Made by a program: the position numbers and the translations under genes. A stretch of 44,350 bases of DNA from Taibaiella sp. KBW10 (GTDB lineage: Bacteria > Bacteroidota > Bacteroidia > Chitinophagales > Chitinophagaceae). Positions 25,101 through 33,254 of the stretch are shown piece after piece (the first letter of the stretch is position 1; each line of letters opens with the position of its first letter). The notes under the pieces are model-generated. The model saw nothing but the letters and a program-made list of their open reading frames with translations, did not search any database and was not told where the DNA came from. The stretch is taken from the NCBI RefSeq assembly GCF_003852495.1, contig NZ_QAJI01000003.1, positions 341,239 to 385,588 of the forward strand, in the 5' to 3' direction.

Positions 25101-27068
25101 AAAGTATAGCCCATATAATGTTCCTCCCTGGTTGAGGTTGTAAAATAAATTATTCGCAACAATAATGGGTTGTGTTGCCGTACCATCTCCCAAAAGCTGA
25201 AAACCATAGAAGATACTGGTATTGCCAGCCGTTCCACCCGGTCTGTAGACCCTGTTATTGATCAGTTTGGTATTGGAAATATCGCCTGTGGTATAAATAC
25301 CCGTAGTAGTGGTAAAAGATGTTGTTTTGTTGGTTCGGTGCATGATATTCCCATCAATCAGGTTGTTGGTGGTTGCACTCAGGTAGATTGCATAGAAATA
25401 AAAATTTTCGATCAGGTTGTTTTTCACAATATTAGAATCATTTCCACCACCGGAGATCGCAATACCATAATACATCCCGCCGGTACCGTTCGCACTCAGC
25501 AATTTATTGCCATAAATATAACAGCTTGCCCCGTTCATTCCCGTTGACGTTGCGGTCGAATTAGAAGAGGAGAATACAATACCACAATTGGTTGCCGATC
25601 CTACCGCCGTCACCAGGGTATTATCAAAAGTACAATTCGTGATACTATCATAACGACAGCCGTTGGTGATTAAAGCTCCCCAGGCAACTGAAGTGGATAA
25701 GGATTTAAAATTCACACTATCAATTCTTAAATATTTTGTGCCATTCAGCAGCAGCATATGCCGCTCTCCGGCATTTGTTGTGGTGGTAAATTGCACATTG
25801 GCGCCATTACCATTAATACGGATACGGTTTACATTACTGGCTCCGGGTATGTTGCCGAACTGAACCAATTCATTATATATACCCACTGTAGGCACAACAT
25901 TTGCCGTAACAGGCCCGCACACACCATAAGTCGACAATGCTGTAGAAAATGCACCAAAACTGGCATAATTGGTTCCGCCGGTTGCTGAAGCACTATTGAT
26001 GGTATAGACACCGGATAAAGAAGATTGTATATTGGTTCTGAATGTATCATTTGTCGTAAAACCATCAGCTACGCCATTCGGAAGTGTAGACCAGGCTTTA
26101 AAGGTAACCGGTACATTGGTAAAGGTATAATTGCCTAAAAGTACTTCTCTTTCATTGATCCCTGCACCACCAATGGTGTCCAGTGGTAAGCTAAGGTTGA
26201 ATGGTGTTTGTGTGGTACCATTCAGCTGCCATTGGATCTGTACGTTATTCAGTACATTATTACCAAAGTTTTTAACTTTCACCTTAATATCATTGGCACC
26301 GGCACAAAAATATACAGGTGAGGTCAGGCTGGTGATCCCTGCATCATTGGTGGTGGTAATTTCCGAACTCACGGCAAAAACGTTAATAACCGATCCGGCA
26401 TCACTGGTATTTGATTTCGTGAGCTGTATACTGGCTACCAATTTGCTTTGGTTGGCCGGGAGAATGGCTACGGTAATCTGGTATAAACGCGGCTCCGTGG
26501 CATTACTCTCCAATGCATCTGTACTGCGGTTGATACGGCCAAATCCCTGTAAAGCCACCGGTTGTGCCGTACTGTTAAACCAATCGGGTACAATGACATC
26601 CGTGCTGATCGGTTGGTTGGTACCGTCTGTAAAGTTTACCTGACCGGTAAAATAGCTGGTGCCACTGCCCGAGGTCATCAATAAAAACATTTTTTTTGTG
26701 GCAAGTGTATTGGCAAATGCAACCGTTGCACCGGTTCCGTTTGCCGCAATGCGTACACTGTTATTACTATTGTAAGAAGCCAAATTAAAGGATAACCCGG
26801 GCGTTGCTGCCACCGTACTGTTCACAATACCGGAAGCCGGGAAGCCCCAGGCCAGAGGCGTACTGGCTGCTGTTTGCTGCCAACCCTGTGCCACAAAAGC
26901 ATAGCTTACACCATCTACATCCGAGGTGGTGGTTGCCAGGCCCGTACCAATTCCATTCACCACGACATCGGCACTATAACCGCTCGAGATATTCAGTGGT
27001 ACATAAGCTGCATAAGTATATTGCACCGCAAAAAGGAGGGCTAATACGAGTAAAAAATTCTTTCTCAT
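22164..27068 (-). CDS. giant secreted protein with beta-helix, Ig-like repeats, PKD and T9SS sorting domain (1634 aa)
   Basis: A signal peptide (about 1-20) leads into a beta-rich N-terminal region. A CARDB-like segment (about 240-345, FCAGANDIKVKVKNFGNN) is followed by a right-handed beta-helix (about 350-775) with many Asn-rich turns (YGIAISGGGNDSNIVKNN). A second CARDB-like segment follows. Five Ig-like repeats with NLGNDT and YLWSTGATT motifs lie at about 1108-1457, then a PKD domain (about 1475-1530, YAWDFGDGTPI). The C-terminal 80 residues (MVYPNPSRDGSL ... GTYLISIETDKGSVIRKIEVIK) are the type A sorting signal of the type IX system. It should be attached to or released from the cell surface. 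It may be an adhesin or polysaccharide-binding protein, but no catalytic motif was recognised. Confidence 0.92.
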   Translation of the reverse strand: MRKNFLLVLALLFAVQYTYAAYVPLNISSGYSADVVVNGIGTGLATTTSDVDGVSYAFVAQGWQQTAASTPLAWGFPASGIVNSTVAATPGLSFNLASYNSNNSVRIAANGTGATVAFANTLATKKMFLLMTSGSGTSYFTGQVNFTDGTNQPISTDVIVPDWFNSTAQPVALQGFGRINRSTDALESNATEPRLYQITVAILPANQSKLVASIQLTKSNTSDAGSVINVFAVSSEITTTNDAGITSLTSPVYFCAGANDIKVKVKNFGNNVLNNVQIQWQLNGTTQTPFNLSLPLDTIGGAGINEREVLLGNYTFTNVPVTFKAWSTLPNGVADGFTTNDTFRTNIQSSLSGVYTINSASATGGTNYASFGAFSTALSTYGVCGPVTANVVPTVGIYNELVQFGNIPGASNVNRIRINGNGANVQFTTTTNAGERHMLLLNGTKYLRIDSVNFKSLSTSVAWGALITNGCRYDSITNCTFDNTLVTAVGSATNCGIVFSSSNSTATSTGMNGASCYIYGNKLLSANGTGGMYYGIAISGGGNDSNIVKNNLIENFYFYAIYLSATTNNLIDGNIMHRTNKTTSFTTTTGIYTTGDISNTKLINNRVYRPGGTAGNTSIFYGFQLLGDGTATQPIIVANNLFYNLNQGGTLYGLYFSTALYNKVYHNTVLIDQNLSSTSLNYGIYATGANTATEFKNNILSITAGGTSTKYGFYYNTATSVADAQKNDVYINTTQAGTANYGYLATAYLTQAAFQTAFPAYEIGSPIVDPQFVSAVTANYTPTNLAVVGTGANTTALVPADINGLLRPATPTLGAFEAIVASPNNTSLPALMSPTGNFCSGVQQVKVVIKNSGTNNISTAQINWKVNGVVQTPFAYTGTLVPVGSATGNNTDTVVIGSYSFNTGVNPLQVWTTLPNGGPDSDPTNDTLNAVLTPAVFSITATADTICGTGLDTLKLFPATGYAANALQWDVSINGGASWTSIAGANTNTYVVSGMSAQSCYRVRINTGGTNCYSPVKCIQFATVAILSTTPGSRCGTGSVNLSATAQAGNNIKWFTAITGGTAIGTGASFATPSIATNTTYYAEASLGNTTVGCASTRTAVLATVNPAPVVNLGNDTFICGTGTINLNATNTGATYLWSTGATTANISVTTPGTYHVAVTGTNTCVKRDTIVIAAGVNPTNILPATANLCQGASLNLSAGNAGSAYLWNTGATTQTLTITAPGTYNVKITNAQGCSLTTPGTVISTIAAPVLNLGNDTAICTNTTLTLNATNAGASYSWNTGATTPTLAVTAAGTYRVLVTGANTCTKRDTIIVTTKPSPTDVLPATHNLCQGSSFTLNAGNPGASYLWNTGATTQSITVTSGGTYTATITNTQGCTKTTAGTVITMRPLPVVNLGADTIICNNAPFTLNAGNAGSTYLWSTGATGQTIAPTTTGNYNVTVTNTYTCKGSDTIHVDFYDDPTVDGFNFVPMFNVQPGLVHFNPINPQSVTTYAWDFGDGTPISNVMSPDHQYLQSGDYNITLRVSNDCGSVDTNLRIEVNLLTSSVKQKNRITADIMVYPNPSRDGSLTIENKAPEVKLNRIQVYTLLGSLVYDAAATAAPKQQISFGHVASGTYLISIETDKGSVIRKIEVIK
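22700..23745 (-). repeat. tandem ~420-bp repeats encoding Ig-like units
   Basis: Two and a half copies of a roughly 140-residue unit can be read. Each copy alternates a form beginning NLGNDT-x-IC with one beginning LPAT-x-NLCQG, and both carry YLWNTGATT-like strings. The boundaries are approximate. The copies differ at many positions and are not recent exact duplicates. Confidence 0.75.
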
Positions 27069-27195
27069 AGGAAAAGTTTATTATTATTTTTTGATGATGA
27101 CATAAATATAAAAAACGGTGGCCATATTTTTTAACAAAACAATATATATTATTCACAAAAAAATATCCTAATAATAGAGACAGTACAAATAAAAA

Positions 27196-27221
27196 AAAGG
27201 TCAGTTTTTCAACCGACCTTT
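27196..27221 (-). terminator. terminator of the DUF6029 gene
   Basis: AAAGGTC (27196-27202) pairs with GACCTTT (27215-27221), with inner GTT/AAC pairing. On the minus strand TTTTTTTT follows. It lies 23 bases after the stop codon. Confidence 0.85.
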
Positions 27222-27243
27222 CTTGTGATATTAAAAGTATTTT

Positions 27244-28836
27244 TTAGAAGCTGGAGGTAATCATCACCCTCAAGCCATTAAATGCAGGCTCATAACGGCA
27301 TACACCACCGGTACAGTTGATCCCTTCTACCTGTTTTACCCAGGCTGCAGAGAAACGGTGTGCACCTTGAGTATAAGCAACAAAAGCATTATAATAGTGT
27401 TGTGCTTTGCTTTCGCTGTGTGCCGGTTTAACATTGTACATATCGGATATCGCAAAAGACCATTTTGGTGCCAGGGCGTATTCTAATTGCAGAAATGCCC
27501 AGCTACCAAAGTCTTGTTTGGTATCCATATACTGCGCCTGAACGGTAATCGATCTCTTCGGAGATAATTTATAGGCAAACTCCATAAATGGTGTAATCGC
27601 TTTCACCAATGCATAGCCCGGTTTGAACTGATAATACTCCTGATTATATTGCATATAGTGTACGCCTAATTGCAGTCTTACATCTTTTATGCTTCTGATA
27701 TTCGTTTCAAAATATGCTTCTCTGTACAGCTTTAATTTTTGGATTGTATTGATATGCGTATAGCTTACATTGAAATCGTATTCATCATTCGGGGAGTATA
27801 AGATATTACCGTTCAATGCCATTTCACTCCAGTCTAAAGACTGTGGAGTATAGCGGGCGATAAGGCGTTGCGGGCGGATCTGTGCCACAATAGGCTGCCA
27901 GTTGACCATACCCAGGTTAGCCGCTTCAGAAGGAGAGGTACGCATCACGAAGTTCTGTGTACGCTTAGCGGTAAGGTTAGCCGCCAGGCCTTTCAAAGCA
28001 TAACTCATATTGGTATAAAATAAAGTCCCGTTGTTCACTTCGATATTACCATTGTAATTATTAAATGCTTCCTGACTTTTATAAGCACCTTCTACATACC
28101 ATGAAAAATTACCGGCGGTCAGGGCATTATATGCCGTAGCAGCATACATATTATACTTGGGTTCTTTACGCTCATTTTCAGGCAATGCATTGATACGGGT
28201 AATGACCGCATCCATACTGTTTTTATCTAAAGTACGGTTAATGGCTCCGATACCGGGGTTAAAAAACACCTTGTCTTTAACCGAGAAACTACCTTCCACA
28301 TTAATCCCTTTCACAATAGGATTATAGCGTTCAAACATATTCTTCTGCTGACCGGTAAAGGCTTTTACAGAAATCTTGTCTGTCAGTTCATATTTCAGCC
28401 TTAAACCGACCAGCGCATTATCGATCAGCAAGCCCCTGTCTTCATAGGCACGAAAGATAATACCACTACCGATCTGGTCGTAAATATAACCACCTGTAAT
28501 GCTTAATTTTTCAAAATCTTTATTAATACTCCAGGCTCCGATACCAAAGCCCGAGGTGGGTTGCGTAGGTATTTTCAGATTGGAATTATGAAAAGCATCC
28601 ATTCTCAAATAACCGGTAAAGCCATAGTTAGAGTAGCGTAGGCTCAGCCAGCTCTCTCCACCGCTTAATAAGTTATCATATAAAGGATTATCCGATGCTT
28701 TGATGGAGGTATCCCTGTTAAAGAAGTTGACATTGGTCATTAAATCTCCGGAGAGGGTTCCGGAATTATTTTGAGCAAATGACGTAACACCCGCTAGTAG
28801 GAGCGAGCTAAATAACATAGGTAGTTTTTGACCCAT
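27244..28836 (-). CDS. DUF6029 family outer-envelope protein (530 aa)
   Basis: A signal peptide ends near residue 21 (SFAQ). The mature protein is rich in alternating hydrophobic and aromatic residues typical of beta-barrel strands (WLSLRYSNYGFTGYLRMDAFH, ISVKAFTGQQKNMFERY), and the last residues are RVMITSSF, ending in Phe as in many outer-membrane proteins. This matches DUF6029, a Bacteroidota family of unknown role. The gene is divergent from the TlpA-like thioredoxin, 162 bases apart. Two Cys occur near the C-terminus (GINCTGGVCRYEP); a disulfide between them is possible. Confidence 0.85.
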   Translation of the reverse strand: MGQKLPMLFSSLLLAGVTSFAQNNSGTLSGDLMTNVNFFNRDTSIKASDNPLYDNLLSGGESWLSLRYSNYGFTGYLRMDAFHNSNLKIPTQPTSGFGIGAWSINKDFEKLSITGGYIYDQIGSGIIFRAYEDRGLLIDNALVGLRLKYELTDKISVKAFTGQQKNMFERYNPIVKGINVEGSFSVKDKVFFNPGIGAINRTLDKNSMDAVITRINALPENERKEPKYNMYAATAYNALTAGNFSWYVEGAYKSQEAFNNYNGNIEVNNGTLFYTNMSYALKGLAANLTAKRTQNFVMRTSPSEAANLGMVNWQPIVAQIRPQRLIARYTPQSLDWSEMALNGNILYSPNDEYDFNVSYTHINTIQKLKLYREAYFETNIRSIKDVRLQLGVHYMQYNQEYYQFKPGYALVKAITPFMEFAYKLSPKRSITVQAQYMDTKQDFGSWAFLQLEYALAPKWSFAISDMYNVKPAHSESKAQHYYNAFVAYTQGAHRFSAAWVKQVEGINCTGGVCRYEPAFNGLRVMITSSF

Positions 28837-28953
28837 TAGATAACGAAGTTATTTTTTTGAATGATTAAACCATCATGCCCGTTTATGCTCTAAACTCATT
28901 AGTTAATAAAAATAGAAAAACAGGAACGATAAGCTAAAGTAGTGCTTTTTTAC

Positions 28954-28961
28954 TATATTTG
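28954..28961 (+). promoter_or_regulatory. -7 promoter box before the TlpA-like gene
   Basis: TATATTTG matches TAnnTTTG exactly, 37 bases before the ATG at 28999. No -33 TTG was found at the right distance. Confidence 0.45.
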
Positions 28962-28998
28962 AAATCTTAAATTAAATAACCGTTAATAATAAAACTAA

Positions 28999-29499
28999 AT
29001 GAAAAAAATATTTGCACTTGTGGCTGCCATCGCCATCGCTTTTCAGGTAAATGCACAACAGGGGTCTACATTGCCCGACACTAAGATTAAAGACTTGAAT
29101 GGCAAGGCAGTAGCTTTTAATACGACTGTAGAAAAAGGTAAAGTAACCCTGATCAGCTTTTGGGCTACCTGGTGTATTCCCTGCAAAAAAGAAATCAAAA
29201 ACATCAGAGGTAAACTGAGTGGCTGGCAAACTGAAACGCCCGGCTTCAATTATATGACCGTATCGGTAGACGATGCCCGTGCCATGGCACAGGTGCGCAG
29301 TTACGCAAAATCTCAGGGCTGGGATTTCCCAACCTATCATGATCCTAACTCTGATTTGAAACGCTCTTTAAACTTCCAGAATGTACCGTTCTCCATCATC
29401 GTAGATAAAGAAGGTAAAGTTGCTTATATGCAAACCGGTTTTGAAGAAGGCGGAGAAGATGTTTTATATGAAAAAGTAAAAGAAATTGCTGCGAAGTAA
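28999..29499 (+). CDS. TlpA-like periplasmic thioredoxin (166 aa)
   Basis: The signal peptide covers residues 1-20 (FQVNAQ). The thioredoxin fold has the redox motif FWATWCIPCKKEI (Cys59 and Cys62). The cis-Pro is in NVPFSIIVDKEGKV, followed by YMQTGFEEGGED. This is the TlpA/ResA type of periplasmic thiol-disulfide reductant. Its divergent neighbour, the DUF6029 protein, has a Cys pair near its end and might be a substrate, but this is an inference. A strong terminator follows the gene. Confidence 0.92.
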   Translation: MKKIFALVAAIAIAFQVNAQQGSTLPDTKIKDLNGKAVAFNTTVEKGKVTLISFWATWCIPCKKEIKNIRGKLSGWQTETPGFNYMTVSVDDARAMAQVRSYAKSQGWDFPTYHDPNSDLKRSLNFQNVPFSIIVDKEGKVAYMQTGFEEGGEDVLYEKVKEIAAK

Positions 29500-29515
29500 G
29501 CTCCTTTTACTGATC

Positions 29516-29550
29516 AAAAAGAGACCGTCAAGAACTGACGGTCTCTTTTT
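29516..29550 (+). terminator. terminator of the TlpA-like gene
   Basis: A 15-bp perfect stem (29516-29530 with 29536-29550, loop AGAAC) ends in TTTTTTT. It is a textbook intrinsic terminator. Confidence 0.92.
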
Positions 29551-29583
29551 TTGCCTCTATCCCGTTTTATTCAGTTAGTTTTG
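29550..29583 (+). promoter_or_regulatory. promoter of the helicase gene
   Basis: TTTG (29550-29553), a 22-base spacer and TAGTTTTG (29576-29583) lie 23 bases before the ATG. The -33 element uses the T tract of the preceding terminator. Confidence 0.5.
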
Positions 29584-29606
29584 CAGGCATATTTAATACC
29601 ATACAA

Positions 29607-30950
29607 ATGTCTCATTACACTTTTAATATAGCCGATATACTTACGGCAATGGATTTCGAAGCATTGAATGAAATGCAGGAAAATGCTATTGCAGCGGCGA
29701 CCGAAAACGAAAATATCGTTTTACTCTCTGCTACAGGTTCCGGCAAAACATTAGCCTTTCTGATTCCGATTCTGCAACAGATAGATGCCGCACAGAAAAA
29801 GACGCAAGCTTTAATTGTCGTGCCTTCCCGCGAACTGGCCATGCAGATTGAAAAAGTGTTTAAACAAATGCGTACCGGCCTGAAAATTACCTGTTGTTAT
29901 GGTGGCCATAAAAGAGAAATAGAAGAAAATAACCTTATTGAAGCGCCTTATGTAATCGTAGGCACGCCTGGTAGGCTCTGCGATCACCTCAGACGCAGCA
30001 ATATCCAAACAGACGATATCAAGCACCTGGTCTTAGATGAGTTTGATAAAACGCTGGAACTCGGGTTTCAGGAAGAAGTTCAATTTATTATCGACAGCCT
30101 GCCCAATATACAGAAACGTATGCTGACCTCCGCTACCGCAGCCATGTCCATCCCGGAATTTGCCGGTATTACGGAACATAAAGAACTGAACTATCTTACC
30201 GGTGACAATACCCCGGAAGCTTTAGCGATTAAGAAAGTATTGAGTCCTGACAAAGATAAATCCAAAACAATCTTCGACTTGATTTGCCACTTAGGCAATC
30301 GTCCTACCATTATCTTCTGTAACCACAGAGAATCGGTAGAGCGTACCAGCCAATTGCTTTGGGAACAAGGTATTATCAATGAATATTATCATGGTGCGAT
30401 GGAACAGCGCGACCGTGATGCCGCATTGAGCAAATTCCGTAACGGCAGCACCAGCCTTTTGGTCACCACAGATCTTGCCGCGCGTGGCCTGGATATTCCT
30501 AATATCCGTTATATCATTCACTATCACATACCCCTGACGGAAGACAGCTATACACACCGTAATGGCCGTACGGCAAGGATGGAAGCCAGTGGTACTGCAA
30601 TCCTGATCTTAGGCCCGGATGAAAAAATGCCGGAATATATTACAGAAGAAGTAGAAACCATAGAACTGAAGGGCGCCTATGAAATTCCGGAGAAACCAAA
30701 ATGGGTAACGGTTTTCATCCCCTTAGGCAAAAAAGATAAGGTCAATAAAATTGATGTAGTTGGATTTTTATCTAATGTAGGGGAACTGAAAAAAGAAGAC
30801 ATCGGATTGATCGAAGTAAAAGATTACAGTGCCTTTGTTGCAATCCGCAAAAGCAAAGCGACTCATGCCTATACCCTGATTAAAGAAGCAAGGATTAAAG
30901 GTAAAAAAGCAAAACCGGAGATCATCAAACAACAATTCCTGAACCGATAG
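29607..30950 (+). CDS. DEAD-box RNA helicase with DbpA-type RNA-binding domain (447 aa)
   Basis: The helicase motifs are in order: Walker A SATGSGKT (41-48), PSRELAMQ, TPGRL, motif II DEFD instead of DEAD (about 143), TSAT, and then IIFCNHRES, TTDLAARGLDIP and HRNGRTAR in the second RecA domain. The C-terminal 75 residues (TVFIPLGKKDKVNKIDVVGF ... SAFVAI) are a DbpA-like RNA-recognition domain. In DbpA this domain binds a 23S rRNA hairpin, so a ribosome-assembly role is likely. The gene has its own promoter within the terminator of the preceding gene and runs into the lipoprotein pair 33 bases later. Confidence 0.93.
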   Translation: MSHYTFNIADILTAMDFEALNEMQENAIAAATENENIVLLSATGSGKTLAFLIPILQQIDAAQKKTQALIVVPSRELAMQIEKVFKQMRTGLKITCCYGGHKREIEENNLIEAPYVIVGTPGRLCDHLRRSNIQTDDIKHLVLDEFDKTLELGFQEEVQFIIDSLPNIQKRMLTSATAAMSIPEFAGITEHKELNYLTGDNTPEALAIKKVLSPDKDKSKTIFDLICHLGNRPTIIFCNHRESVERTSQLLWEQGIINEYYHGAMEQRDRDAALSKFRNGSTSLLVTTDLAARGLDIPNIRYIIHYHIPLTEDSYTHRNGRTARMEASGTAILILGPDEKMPEYITEEVETIELKGAYEIPEKPKWVTVFIPLGKKDKVNKIDVVGFLSNVGELKKEDIGLIEVKDYSAFVAIRKSKATHAYTLIKEARIKGKKAKPEIIKQQFLNR

Positions 30951-30983
30951 TTTTTATCTGTCTTATTTATTGAATCATTCCTA

Positions 30984-31757
30984 ATGCGTTCAAAACAGTT
31001 TATATACCTCATGCTTACCGGCTGTATGCTCCTGACATACGCCTGTAAGCATGTTTCGGAAAAGGACATTAAGGACGTTAAAAAGGAAGTGGCGAATACC
31101 ATTGCCAAAGCGACCTCCGGCCCGGGTTTTATCCTTGATTATACCGCAAGCCCGGAAGCGGTTCAATTATTCTGGCAAGATGACAAAGGGCATACCTTTA
31201 AAAGCTTTGATAGCCTGGAACAATGGCTTGGAACGAAAAACCGTCATTTGGTTTTTGCCATGAATGCGGGCATGTATATGGAAGACAATAGCCCTTTAGG
31301 ATTATACATTGAGCGGGGCATTCAAAAGCGGAAGATCAATACGCGAAGCGGAAAAGGCAATTTCTATCTAAAACCTAATGGTGTCTTTTATATTACTAAA
31401 GACAAAAAAGCGAAGATTGTAACAACTGAAAAATTTGTGGCAAGCAAGCAGATACTGTATGCTACACAATCTGGCCCTATGCTCCTAGTCGACGGGGCTA
31501 TTCACCCAAAATTCACCAAAGATTCCAAGAATGTAACCATCAGAAATGGTGTGGGCATTTTACCGGACGGTAAAATATTATTTGCCATGTCCAAATCCTT
31601 CATTAGTTTTTATGATTTCGCGCTGTATTTTAAAGAGCAAGGTTGCCTGAATGCCTTATATCTTGACGGCGGTATCAGCCAGACCTATCTTCCGGAAAAA
31701 GATTATACCGATAAGGGTGGCAATTTCGGGGTGATGATCGGGGTTACCAAAGAGTAA
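30984..31757 (+). CDS. phosphodiester glycosidase family (NAGPA-like) lipoprotein (257 aa)
   Basis: The signal sequence MRSKQFIYLMLTGCMLLTYAC has Cys after YA, consistent with a lipoprotein. The NAGPA/DUF2233 domain shows VFAMNAGMYMEDNSPLGLYIERG and, near the end, ALYLDGGISQTYLPEKD. Family members hydrolyse phosphodiester-linked sugars, including 1-phosphodiester-N-acetylglucosamine caps. The substrate here is not known. It lies 33 bases after the helicase gene and 4 bases before the next lipoprotein gene. Confidence 0.86.
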   Translation: MRSKQFIYLMLTGCMLLTYACKHVSEKDIKDVKKEVANTIAKATSGPGFILDYTASPEAVQLFWQDDKGHTFKSFDSLEQWLGTKNRHLVFAMNAGMYMEDNSPLGLYIERGIQKRKINTRSGKGNFYLKPNGVFYITKDKKAKIVTTEKFVASKQILYATQSGPMLLVDGAIHPKFTKDSKNVTIRNGVGILPDGKILFAMSKSFISFYDFALYFKEQGCLNALYLDGGISQTYLPEKDYTDKGGNFGVMIGVTKE

Positions 31758-31761
31758 GGAT

Positions 31762-32289
31762 ATGAAGAAGATTTTCTCCTTTTATTTCATTGCGGTTCTT
31801 TTTCTATTTTCACTAACCTCCTGTAACAGGCTAAAACCAGCTGGTTTCTGGTATAATTTCCAGTCAAAAGATATTAGCTATAAGGAATCTGATCATGGAC
31901 CATGGGGTGGCCATACTGCCATATTGTGGCATTCAAAACACATAGGACATTTTGCTACCGAAACAGCGCTTGATTTTGCAAAAGAGAATGGTTGGATCTT
32001 TGTCGATAGCACCCAGGTAGCCAAGCTAATAGTGAACGGATGGGTCTATAATGAGAAAAATATTTTCCCTTTATCATATTCAGATACCTTTAGGCCACAT
32101 GTTATCAGCTTCTCTGCTACATTTGCCCATTTCCCCAGGCAAATTAATACTGAAATGACGGTTTATCGTTTTAAAACAGGTTGGATAAGCATACATGCGG
32201 AAACAACCCAAGCGGAGGAAATCAATGGATTCCTGACCATGAGTATGGATAAGAAGGAAATGGCGATTTACCACAAATGGGGTGAGTAG
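31762..32289 (+). CDS. hypothetical lipoprotein (175 aa)
   Basis: The signal sequence ends SLTSC, a clear lipobox. The mature region has an unusual stretch, GPWGGHTAILWHSKHIGHFATETALDFAKENGWIFVDS, with several His and Trp. I do not recognise the family. The 4-base gap to the phosphodiester glycosidase gene suggests co-transcription and perhaps joint function at the envelope. It converges with the VanZ-like gene, also 4 bases apart. Confidence 0.72.
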   Translation: MKKIFSFYFIAVLFLFSLTSCNRLKPAGFWYNFQSKDISYKESDHGPWGGHTAILWHSKHIGHFATETALDFAKENGWIFVDSTQVAKLIVNGWVYNEKNIFPLSYSDTFRPHVISFSATFAHFPRQINTEMTVYRFKTGWISIHAETTQAEEINGFLTMSMDKKEMAIYHKWGE

Positions 32290-32293
32290 CTCC

Positions 32294-32680
32294 TTACCGA
32301 CACAAACGATTAGCAACAAAGAATACACCAATACCCATTAAGGCTCCGAGCCCATCGGCAAGCGCATCATACAGATCGAAACTGCGACCGGTTACCCAAC
32401 CACTCCCCTGCAATACCTCTAAGGCATAGCCATAAGCGCTGCAAAAAAATAAGACCCTGAAACTTTGTATAAACGAGGGGTTCCGGAAAATGCACAGAAG
32501 CAGGAAAGCCAGGGCAGCAAATATGCCAAAGTGTACCAGTTTATCGTATTCAAAGATACTCAGGCTGGGAATATCTTTCCCGGGTAGTAAGCAACCCACA
32601 AAAATAAGCGCAGCCCATCCTATAGAAAGAAGTACTGCGCCCGTTTTATGCGTCACCAACCAATTGAAGATGGTTTTCAT
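32294..32680 (-). CDS. VanZ-like family membrane protein (128 aa)
   Basis: Four hydrophobic segments are visible. The family signature is seen in FEYDKLVHFGIFAALAFLL (near 43-61) and GYALEVLQGSGWVTGRSFDLYDALADGLGALMG (near 83-115). The VanZ name comes from a teicoplanin-resistance gene, but most members in Bacteroidota have unknown function. It follows gcvH by 19 bases on the minus strand and is probably co-transcribed with it. Confidence 0.87.
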   Translation of the reverse strand: MKTIFNWLVTHKTGAVLLSIGWAALIFVGCLLPGKDIPSLSIFEYDKLVHFGIFAALAFLLLCIFRNPSFIQSFRVLFFCSAYGYALEVLQGSGWVTGRSFDLYDALADGLGALMGIGVFFVANRLCR

Positions 32681-32699
32681 GACTGTTTATGACTATATC

Positions 32700-33077
32700 T
32701 TAAGCAATTACCGCTTGATAAGCAGCAGCATCTAATAATGCTTCTACATCAGCAACATTGTCTACTTTTACTTTTACCATCCATCCTTTTCCATAAGGAT
32801 CGCTGTTTACCGCTTCCGGCTCTGCAGCAAGGTCTGCATTTAATTCCAATACCGTACCGGCAACTGGCAAATACAAATCAGAAACGGTTTTCACCGCTTC
32901 AACCGTACCGAAAACTTCGTTAGCACCTAATGGTTGTCCTACCGTTTCTACTTCTACAAAAACGATATCACCCAATTCTTTTTGTGCAAAATCGGTAACG
33001 CCAATTGTAGCGATATCACCTTCTAAAGATATCCATTCGTGTTCTTTAGTGTACTTTAAGTTAGCAGGAATGTTCAT
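32700..33077 (-). CDS. gcvH: glycine cleavage system H protein (125 aa)
   Basis: H protein is the lipoyl carrier of the glycine cleavage complex. The sequence starts [16 protein letters not shown], the usual opening. The lipoylation site is the Lys in [15 protein letters not shown]. The length of 125 is typical. The reading frame is open 15 codons upstream of ATG 33077 with no support. The P, T and L proteins are not in the window. A promoter with correctly spaced boxes lies just upstream. Confidence 0.95.
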   Translation of the reverse strand: MNIPANLKYTKEHEWISLEGDIATIGVTDFAQKELGDIVFVEVETVGQPLGANEVFGTVEAVKTVSDLYLPVAGTVLELNADLAAEPEAVNSDPYGKGWMVKVKVDNVADVEALLDAAAYQAVIA

Positions 33078-33111
33078 GTTTGTTTGTGTTTTTTTTAAAT
33101 TATGTATGTTG

Positions 33112-33146
33112 CGAAAATACAATTTTTACGTATTCTTGAAAACAAA
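33112..33146 (-). promoter_or_regulatory. promoter of gcvH
   Basis: On the minus strand, TTTG (33146-33143), a 23-base spacer and TATTTTCG (33119-33112) lie 34 bases before the ATG. The -7 box has C for the second T of the TTTG part. Confidence 0.45.
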
Positions 33147-33254
33147 TTTATAAATATATAATTTCAATATAAAACTTATCACTGATAGAATAGCATTAAG
33201 CCGTTCTCTTGTTGGCCAATAGCCTTACTGAGCCACGCAAATCGTGTATAAAAT

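Noticed and set aside
26131-26643. 170-codon plus-strand open frame inside the giant surface protein gene
   Set aside because: It is antisense to repetitive Ser/Thr/Asn-rich coding sequence and shows no family or promoter.
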